From: CAZGSG01 sp964528095
GTDB taxonomy: Bacteria; Bacteroidota; Bacteroidia; Chitinophagales; Chitinophagaceae
Assembly (NCBI GenBank): GCA_964528095.1
Contig: CAZGSG010000094.1
Location: 1 to 20,028 of the forward strand
Reading direction: 5' to 3'
Length of the DNA stretch: 20,028 nucleotides
The translations under genes were made by a program, and so were the position numbers. Position 1 is the stretch's first letter; the number at the start of each line of letters is the position of its first letter. The notes beneath the pieces were generated by a model, which saw only the letters and a program-made list of their open reading frames with translations, was not told the DNA's origin and made no database searches. Below, one piece after another: positions 14,327-20,028 of the stretch.

Positions 14327-15814
14327 ATGAAACGACTTATCTATATCATTACTATACTATTTGTTTTTACCGGTTGCAAGAAAGCGCTGGAAGAAACACC
14401 TTATTCCAATATTTATACGCAGAATTTTTATTCCAATGCTGCCGAAGCGGAAGCCGCGATCTCCGCGGTGTATGGCAATCTCTATGGGATGTACAATAGC
14501 GGAGCACCACTTTTTGCTGCAGAGTGGTCGGCGGATCAGATGTTTCCGCGTAACGTTGTGGGAAGAAATACGCTTACCAGTTTTTTGTATGAGCCGTCTT
14601 ATTCTGCACAAAACGGTTTTGGCAGAACCAACGAATCTCCACAGGAGATCTGGAAAAGGGCTTACATCACTATTGAAAGCGCCAACTGGGTGATTGAGAA
14701 AGTGCCTGCTACACCCATGGAAGCAGTAAGGCGTGATAATATCGTTGGAGAAGCTTATTTTCTCAGGGCATTTTGTCACTGGATACTTACAAAAAACTTT
14801 GGAAGCATCATAGTCAAGATAACACCTACCTATTCGATAGACGCAGCATTTGTTGGCAGACAGCCCATTGATAAAGTATATGAACAGATCTTTGCAGACT
14901 GCAGCAAAGCAGAACAGTTATTGCCTGATTATACTGCTTCACTGGTAAAAGGTCGTGTAAGCAAACAGGCTGCCCTGCTCTTACATGCGAAAGCAGCTTT
15001 GTATAATGAAAAATGGGATATCGCAATAGCCAGTGCCAAAGCTGTAATAAATTCAAACAGGTATGCGCTCGTTCCGTCCGTAGCAGATCTATTTACCGCA
15101 GCAAAAAAAGACCTGGCACGCCAGGAAGTAATGTTCGCGGTAGAACTGAATAACGCGACCAATCCTATCCGCCAATCGCAGATCCATTTTTTTGCCGCGC
15201 CTAACGGCGTATCCAATTATAATAAAGGTGGAGCAGGCGCCATGTATGTGTATAGCGCCTTCTATAATTCTTTTGGTTCGGCAGATAAAAGAAAAGCCTT
15301 AATGGATACCAATTATGTAAATGGGTCTAATGTAACTGTTGCCAGGGTAAATATAGATACAAGGCTCGCTACCAAAGATCTTGTCTTGATGGGAAAATAT
15401 AAAGACCCTAATTCTGTTGGCGCTTATGGTAACAATAATATTTACCTGTTGCGCCTGGCTGACGCGTTCCTCATTGCAGCTGAAGCGCAGGCGCGTGCAG
15501 GCAGTCCCGCTACAGAGTCTTATTCTTATGTGGACTCGGTAAGGATCCGTGCAGGTCTTCCTGTTCTTACACGTGGTCTTTCTCAAACAGCATTTATAGA
15601 TTCTGTTTTACAGGAAAGGTCCTGGGAATTTGTTGGAGAAGGGGACCGCTGGTATGATCTTACCCGTACGAATAAATTCCTGACAGTGATCCCGACCGCT
15701 GTAAACGCGGACTATCCTACCAGGACGGTGGCGCCAAGGAATAAATATTTTCCTATACCACAGGTGGAAATTAACGCAAACCCCCTGCTTACACAAAATG
15801 ATGGCTGGAAGTAG
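14327..15814 (+). CDS. SusD/RagB-family surface nutrient-binding lipoprotein
   Basis: Surface lipoprotein that forms the lid of the SusC channel and binds the substrate. The 495-residue protein opens MKRLIYIITILFVFTGCKK, with the lipobox Cys at residue 17. The early LEETPYSNIYTQNFYSNAAEAEAAISAVYG is the typical SusD start. Helical TPR-like parts include AYFLRAFCHWILTKNFG and KQAALLLHAKAALYNEKWD. The C-terminal hallmark is DSVLQERSWEFVGEGDRWYD, LTR, then FPIPQVEINANPLLTQNDGW. The length is usual for the family. It starts 10 bases after susC and ends 52 bases before the oxidoreductase gene. Binding-site residues cannot be assigned, so the ligand is unknown. Confidence 0.96.
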   Translation: MKRLIYIITILFVFTGCKKALEETPYSNIYTQNFYSNAAEAEAAISAVYGNLYGMYNSGAPLFAAEWSADQMFPRNVVGRNTLTSFLYEPSYSAQNGFGRTNESPQEIWKRAYITIESANWVIEKVPATPMEAVRRDNIVGEAYFLRAFCHWILTKNFGSIIVKITPTYSIDAAFVGRQPIDKVYEQIFADCSKAEQLLPDYTASLVKGRVSKQAALLLHAKAALYNEKWDIAIASAKAVINSNRYALVPSVADLFTAAKKDLARQEVMFAVELNNATNPIRQSQIHFFAAPNGVSNYNKGGAGAMYVYSAFYNSFGSADKRKALMDTNYVNGSNVTVARVNIDTRLATKDLVLMGKYKDPNSVGAYGNNNIYLLRLADAFLIAAEAQARAGSPATESYSYVDSVRIRAGLPVLTRGLSQTAFIDSVLQERSWEFVGEGDRWYDLTRTNKFLTVIPTAVNADYPTRTVAPRNKYFPIPQVEINANPLLTQNDGWK

Positions 15815-15866
15815 TGTTCCGGTACGGACAAGTGCGCATTCATAAAACATTTTTAAGCAGTTAAGC

Positions 15867-18137
15867 ATGATATTGAATGAAGGTGGTGGCCCGAGAAAAC
15901 TCTTTACCGAAGAGGTCGAAGCTGACCTTGTTATTGCAGGCGGAGGTGTGAGTGGAGTTTGCTGCGCTATCACAGCGGCAAGAGAAGGACTGAAAGTCGC
16001 ATTGGTACAGGATCGGCCCGTACTGGGAGGAAACGCTTCCAGTGAAGTGCGGTTATGGATACTGGGGGCCACATCGCATATGGGTAATAATAACCGCTGG
16101 GCAAGGGAAGGCGGTGTTATTGATGAGCTACTGGTAGAGAATACCTATCGTAACCCCGAAGGGAACCCGGTAATTTTTGATTTTATTTTATTGGAGAAGG
16201 TAGTAGAAGAAAAAAATATCAGCCTTTATCTTAATACCGCCGTGTATGAAGTAGTAAAAGATACACCTGATTCGATCAAAGCTATAAAAGGGTATTGCAG
16301 CCAGAACCAAACTGAATACACTTTTGCTGCGCAATTATTTTGTGATGCATCCGGTGATGGTATCATTGCTTTTCTCTCGGGTGCGTCTTTTAGAATGGGT
16401 GCTGAAGCAAGGGATGAGTTCGATGAAAAATTTGCACCCTCAAAGGAGTACGGAGAACTGCTTGGCCACAGCCTGTATTTTTATTCAAAAGATACCGGCA
16501 GGCCTGTTCAATATATACCTCCTTCATTTGCGTTGACTGATATAGCTACCATTCCAAGGTATAAAACATTCAACCTGCAGGAGCAGGGCTGTAAGCTCTG
16601 GTGGATAGAATACGGCGGCAGGCTGGATACCGTGAAGGAAACCGAAACTATAAAATGGGAGCTCTGGCGTATTGTATACGGTGTATGGAATTATATAAAG
16701 AACTCTGGTAACTTTCCAGAGGCGGCTAACTATACGTTGGAATGGGTTGGAACTATCCCGGGCAAAAGGGAGAGTCGCCGGTTTTGCGGAGATTATATGT
16801 TAATCCAGCAGGATATTGTCGAGCAACGACCCCATCATGATGCCGTTTCCTTTGGAGGCTGGTCTATCGACCTTCATCCGGCAGATGGCGTATTCAGTGA
16901 ATTGCCGGGCTGTAACCAATGGCATAGCAAAGGTGTTTTTTCGATACCCTATCGCTGTATGTATAGCCGGGATATCACCAATCTTTTTTTAACCGGCAGG
17001 ATCATCAGCGCGTCGCATGTTGCCTTCGGATCTACCAGGGTGATGGGGACTTCTGCTTCCAACGCGCAGGCAGTAGCTATGGCCGCTGCAATCGCCACTG
17101 AAAGGAGGGTCTCACCTCGCGAGGTCACCGGTCATATACATGAATTGCAACAACGGTTATTGAGAGCCGGGCAATTTATACCCGGCCTTCAAAAAGAAGA
17201 TGCATCTGAGCTTGTGCAAACAGCGACGGTCACTGCGTCCAGCGAATTTGACCTGAAAACATTGCCAGAAAGTGAAAAAGAATACCCGTTAACAACCGGT
17301 ATCGCACAAATGATACCGGCATCGCCGGGTAAATTGCCTTTGATGCGTTTCCATCTTATGGCAAAGGTGAAAACAACTCTTCCGGTACAACTGGCTATTT
17401 CAAGCCGAATGGGAAGTTATACACCTGATAGTATGCTGGAAGAAAAAATGTTGTCACTTGAACCAGGCCGCAATTGTATTGAATTGGACTGGCAGACAAG
17501 TTTTACGGATAGCCAGTATGCATTTATCATATTCAGGAAAAATGAGGACGTGTCAGCTTGTTTGTCTGACACAAGACTCACGGGATTATTATCACTTTAT
17601 CAAAAAGAGAATAAAGCAGTTTCCAATACCGGCGTACAAACCCCGCCTAATGATATTGGTGTAGATGCTTTTGAATTCTGGACTCCCCGGCGCAGACCAG
17701 CCGGCGAGAACATGGCCATTAATTTTTCGACAGCTTTGTTTACCTATAATGCCAGCAATATAAAGAATGGTTATGCAAGGCCTTATCTTTCTCCCAACGC
17801 GTGGGTGGCAGCTCCAGATGACCTGTTGCCGCAACTGGTAATTAAGTGGACTACCGCTGTCACTATACAAACTATCCTCCTGACTTTTGACACCGATATG
17901 GATCACCCGATGGAATCGGTACTGATGCAGCACCCGGAAAATGTAATGCCATTTTGTATCAGGAACTATAGCATTTATGATGGCAGCGGCAGGCTTGTAA
18001 AAAATATAACGGGTAATCATCAGACAAGAAATCAGATTAAGCTGGAAGTACCACTCCTCACAGATACCTTAGTGGTAAAATGTGAACATCCGGCGGCCAA
18101 TATACCGGCCGCTATTTTTGAGATCAGATGCTATTAA
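15867..18137 (+). CDS. FAD-dependent oxidoreductase (FAD_oxidored type) with C-terminal beta-rich region
   Basis: A 756-residue flavoprotein with no signal peptide, so cytoplasmic. Residues 18-60 hold the dinucleotide fold (ADLVIAGGGVSGVCCAITAA) followed by VLGGNASSEVR, the signature of the FAD_oxidored group. CDASGDG (about 163) and FLTGRIISASHVAFGSTRVM, then TSASNAQAVAMAAAIA (about 375-410), complete the FAD-binding half. From about residue 450 to the end, a predicted beta-rich region of unclear fold replaces any second known catalytic domain. Relatives are often mislabelled xanthan lyases and recur in carbohydrate-use loci; their reactions are mostly uncharacterised. Here it lies between susD and a symporter gene that begins 6 bases later, so it probably oxidises an imported sugar, glycoside or acid derivative. 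The substrate is an inference only. Confidence 0.88.
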   Translation: MILNEGGGPRKLFTEEVEADLVIAGGGVSGVCCAITAAREGLKVALVQDRPVLGGNASSEVRLWILGATSHMGNNNRWAREGGVIDELLVENTYRNPEGNPVIFDFILLEKVVEEKNISLYLNTAVYEVVKDTPDSIKAIKGYCSQNQTEYTFAAQLFCDASGDGIIAFLSGASFRMGAEARDEFDEKFAPSKEYGELLGHSLYFYSKDTGRPVQYIPPSFALTDIATIPRYKTFNLQEQGCKLWWIEYGGRLDTVKETETIKWELWRIVYGVWNYIKNSGNFPEAANYTLEWVGTIPGKRESRRFCGDYMLIQQDIVEQRPHHDAVSFGGWSIDLHPADGVFSELPGCNQWHSKGVFSIPYRCMYSRDITNLFLTGRIISASHVAFGSTRVMGTSASNAQAVAMAAAIATERRVSPREVTGHIHELQQRLLRAGQFIPGLQKEDASELVQTATVTASSEFDLKTLPESEKEYPLTTGIAQMIPASPGKLPLMRFHLMAKVKTTLPVQLAISSRMGSYTPDSMLEEKMLSLEPGRNCIELDWQTSFTDSQYAFIIFRKNEDVSACLSDTRLTGLLSLYQKENKAVSNTGVQTPPNDIGVDAFEFWTPRRRPAGENMAINFSTALFTYNASNIKNGYARPYLSPNAWVAAPDDLLPQLVIKWTTAVTIQTILLTFDTDMDHPMESVLMQHPENVMPFCIRNYSIYDGSGRLVKNITGNHQTRNQIKLEVPLLTDTLVVKCEHPAANIPAAIFEIRCY

Positions 18138-18143
18138 ACTATT

Positions 18144-19808
18144 ATGACTACACTTGATTTTGGGGTAATGAGCGTTTTTGCCATATTAATGGTGATCATC
18201 GGGTTGGTATTTACTGTGCAAAGCAGTAAAAGTTCCAAATCATTTTTTGAAGCAGGCGGACAAACACCCTGGTGGATCAATAGCCTGTCACTTTTCATCT
18301 CTTATTTTTCTGCAGCCACCTTTGTGGTATGGGGCTCTATTGCTTACCGGTATGGGTTGGTGGCCAATGCTATTCAGTTTACGATGTGCCTGAGCGGGTT
18401 TGTCACGGCTATTTTCATCGCGGGCCGGTGGAAAAAAACGGGCGCGGCTACCGCTGCTGAATATCTGGGTAAACGGTATGGAAGAGCCGCCAAACAATAC
18501 TATAGTTACATGGTACTCCTGTATAGCCTGGTAAGTACCGCAGCGATACTCTATGCAGTAGGTAAAATTGTTTACGTCGCTACGCCCTTTTCGCTCGAAG
18601 CCTGTATTATTGTGATCGGCGTGACCATTATTATTTATACAACAGGTGGAGGGCTCTGGGGGGTACTTGCAACTGATGTAGTGCAATTCGTTATTCTCTC
18701 CGCTTCTGTTATTATCATCATCCCCCTTTCTCTTACTGAAGTGGGCGGTATACAAAATTTTCTGCAAAAAGCGCCTGACCGCTTCTTTGAACCATTTAAT
18801 GAGGAATACAGTATTGGTTTTATGTTGGCGTTCTTTATTTACCAGGTGGTATATGTGGCCGGCAACTGGAGCTATGTACAACGCTATACTTCTGTATCTA
18901 CCGAACGAAACGCAAAAAAAGTAGCTTATTTGTTCGGGGCGCTTTACCTGATAGCGCCGATTATCTGGATGCTACCTCCCATGATATACAGGGTGATCAA
19001 TCCTTCGTTACAGGGAACGGAAGCTGAGGGCGCATACATGATGCTTTGTCAGAAAATACTTCCGGCAGGTTTAATAGGTCTTGTACTTTCAGGAATGATA
19101 GCAGCTACTGCCAGCAAAGCCAACACCACGATCAATACAGCCGCTGTCATATTTGCCCAGGATATTTATAAGGATGTTTTTTTTCCAAAAAGCACGGAAA
19201 AAAGGACCATCCTTGTTGCCCGATTATTTACCGTGTTGTTTGGGGCCGGTACCGTTTTCCTCGCTATCCTGGTGCCGGCAGCGGGCGGTATTGTAGAAGT
19301 AGTACTCAGCACAGCCGCCATTGCCGGTGGCAGTTTATTTGCTCCTGTTATCTATTCACTTTTTTCCAAAAGGCAAAGTTCTTTTTCACTGATCTTTATT
19401 TCGGTGACTTCGCTGCTGGTAAGTTTATTTTTTAAAGTACTCAGTCCTTCTTTGCTTGGCATCACGCTTTCCCGGACATTGGAAACGCTGCTAGGGGTAG
19501 GTTTGCCTATACTAATGCTGATACTTTTTGATGTGTACGCCTATTTTTCAAAAATGGAAATACCTTATCTCCGGATTGCGCCTGACGGCACGCCTGGCTC
19601 CAGGAACGCGGCTGCAGCAAAACAGAATATGTTTGGAATAAAAGTAATTGCTATCAGCACCATATTTGTAGGATTGGGAATCGCGGTGTTGGGATATGTG
19701 GCAGACAATGGCATGATGGCTTTTATAGTTGGCATAGTGATCATCATTATTGCCGCTTCTATTCTTATCAGGCAGCGGTTCTATAAAGTGGAGAGTTCGG
19801 GTGGTTGA
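18144..19808 (+). CDS. Sodium:solute symporter family transporter
   Basis: Inner-membrane sodium-coupled transporter of the SSS family. The 554-residue protein is hydrophobic throughout, with about 13 predicted helices. Family landmarks are SLFISYFSAATFVVWGSIAY (about 50-70), TTGGGLWGVLATDVVQFVIL (about 165-185), VYVAGNWSYVQRYTSVSTERN, and GMIAATASKANTTINTAAVI followed by FAQDIYKD (about 315-345). The C-terminal tail carries extra helices around residues 500-545. The gene begins 6 bases after the oxidoreductase stop, which argues that the two products share a substrate. Known SSS substrates include sugars, sialic acid, organic acids and amino acids; the sequence does not choose among them. 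Confidence 0.94.
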   Translation: MTTLDFGVMSVFAILMVIIGLVFTVQSSKSSKSFFEAGGQTPWWINSLSLFISYFSAATFVVWGSIAYRYGLVANAIQFTMCLSGFVTAIFIAGRWKKTGAATAAEYLGKRYGRAAKQYYSYMVLLYSLVSTAAILYAVGKIVYVATPFSLEACIIVIGVTIIIYTTGGGLWGVLATDVVQFVILSASVIIIIPLSLTEVGGIQNFLQKAPDRFFEPFNEEYSIGFMLAFFIYQVVYVAGNWSYVQRYTSVSTERNAKKVAYLFGALYLIAPIIWMLPPMIYRVINPSLQGTEAEGAYMMLCQKILPAGLIGLVLSGMIAATASKANTTINTAAVIFAQDIYKDVFFPKSTEKRTILVARLFTVLFGAGTVFLAILVPAAGGIVEVVLSTAAIAGGSLFAPVIYSLFSKRQSSFSLIFISVTSLLVSLFFKVLSPSLLGITLSRTLETLLGVGLPILMLILFDVYAYFSKMEIPYLRIAPDGTPGSRNAAAAKQNMFGIKVIAISTIFVGLGIAVLGYVADNGMMAFIVGIVIIIIAASILIRQRFYKVESSGG

Positions 19809-19841
19809 CCGGTATAAAAATCAGTTTTAATTCAGTGTATT

Positions 19842-19973
19842 ATGAGGATGGATGTGTACATACGGGCTATCTTTTTTTCAGGCAGATTGATCGGGTTGCT
19901 TTTTTTTTCACAATTATTTTATGAGCGATTATCAGCGCAGGCAGCTTCGAAAACATATTATCGTGTTGAGTAG
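19842..19973 (+). CDS. Possible signal-peptide start of the next operon gene, short or disrupted
   Basis: ATG at 19842 opens a 43-codon frame reading FFSGRLIGLLFFSQLF and then LSAQAASKTYYRVE, which looks like a signal peptide with a cut after SAQ, but TAG follows at 19971. A nine-T run at about 19900-19908 is a plausible frameshift or sequencing-error site. An alternative frame starting ATG at 19921 is open to the window edge (MSDYQRRQLRKH) but has no signal or family. It could be a disrupted gene, a short leader, or nothing. Confidence 0.25.
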   Translation: MRMDVYIRAIFFSGRLIGLLFFSQLFYERLSAQAASKTYYRVE

Positions 19974-20028
19974 AATATGGCCTTTAAATGGCGATATGGA
20001 TATAGCGAATTTCCATTGCCGGTTAGTT

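Noticed and set aside
14357..14779. Minus- and plus-strand ORFs inside susC, susD, the oxidoreductase and the symporter genes
   Set aside because: They are shadows of strongly recognised proteins and show no domain features.

Overview
The window looks like chromosomal DNA from a Bacteroidota bacterium, most likely from the Chitinophagaceae or close relatives. The evidence is a SusC/SusD pair, a tmRNA tag ending in YAMAA, a TAnnTTTG-type promoter, weak Shine-Dalgarno sequences, and A/T-rich low-complexity inverted repeats between genes. It is a scaffolded assembly: a run of exactly 100 N lies at 10851-10950, inside a repeat.

Layout. (1) 1-3616, plus strand, housekeeping: the 3' end of a GH3-type gene, dxr (isoprenoid synthesis) and rseP (site-2 protease). 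(2) 3617-5160, no intact protein gene: an ssrA (tmRNA) gene with a recognisable promoter and terminator, a perfect hairpin near 4384-4409, and decayed coding remnants. (3) 6587-5161, minus strand: a tightly packed three-gene unit made of an ECF-like sigma factor, an 85-residue cysteine-free protein in the position of an anti-sigma factor, and a ClpP-type peptidase with an intact Ser-His-Asp triad. A hairpin that would bury the ribosome binding site precedes the sigma gene. (4) 6960-7841: a secreted glycerophosphodiester phosphodiesterase flanked by two related ~80 bp direct repeats. (5) 7842-8939: repeat-rich DNA holding a 158 bp palindromic element, a 26 bp REP-like palindrome and five tandem 11-mers, followed by a small lipoprotein gene (8940-9281). 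(6) 9327-10487, minus strand: a LacI-family regulator with an IS1/InsA-like zinc ribbon fused to its N terminus. (7) 10488-11199: two tandem copies of the 158 bp element, the second carrying the N gap, then palindromes and a LacI-type operator core upstream of susC. (8) 11200-19808, plus strand: a polysaccharide-utilisation-like operon of susC, susD, a cytoplasmic FAD-dependent oxidoreductase of the FAD_oxidored type and a sodium:solute symporter. The next gene may begin at the right edge.

How the parts work together. SusC/SusD would capture and import an oligomer or glycoside across the outer membrane. The symporter would move the product across the inner membrane, and the oxidoreductase would act on it in the cytoplasm. 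The divergent zinc-ribbon LacI protein is the natural candidate for controlling the operon. No glycoside hydrolase or lyase is visible, so the substrate cannot be named. The most unusual items are the sigma/small protein/ClpP unit, the zinc-ribbon LacI fusion, and the 158 bp repeat, whose four alternating copies of one core motif allow two competing folds.
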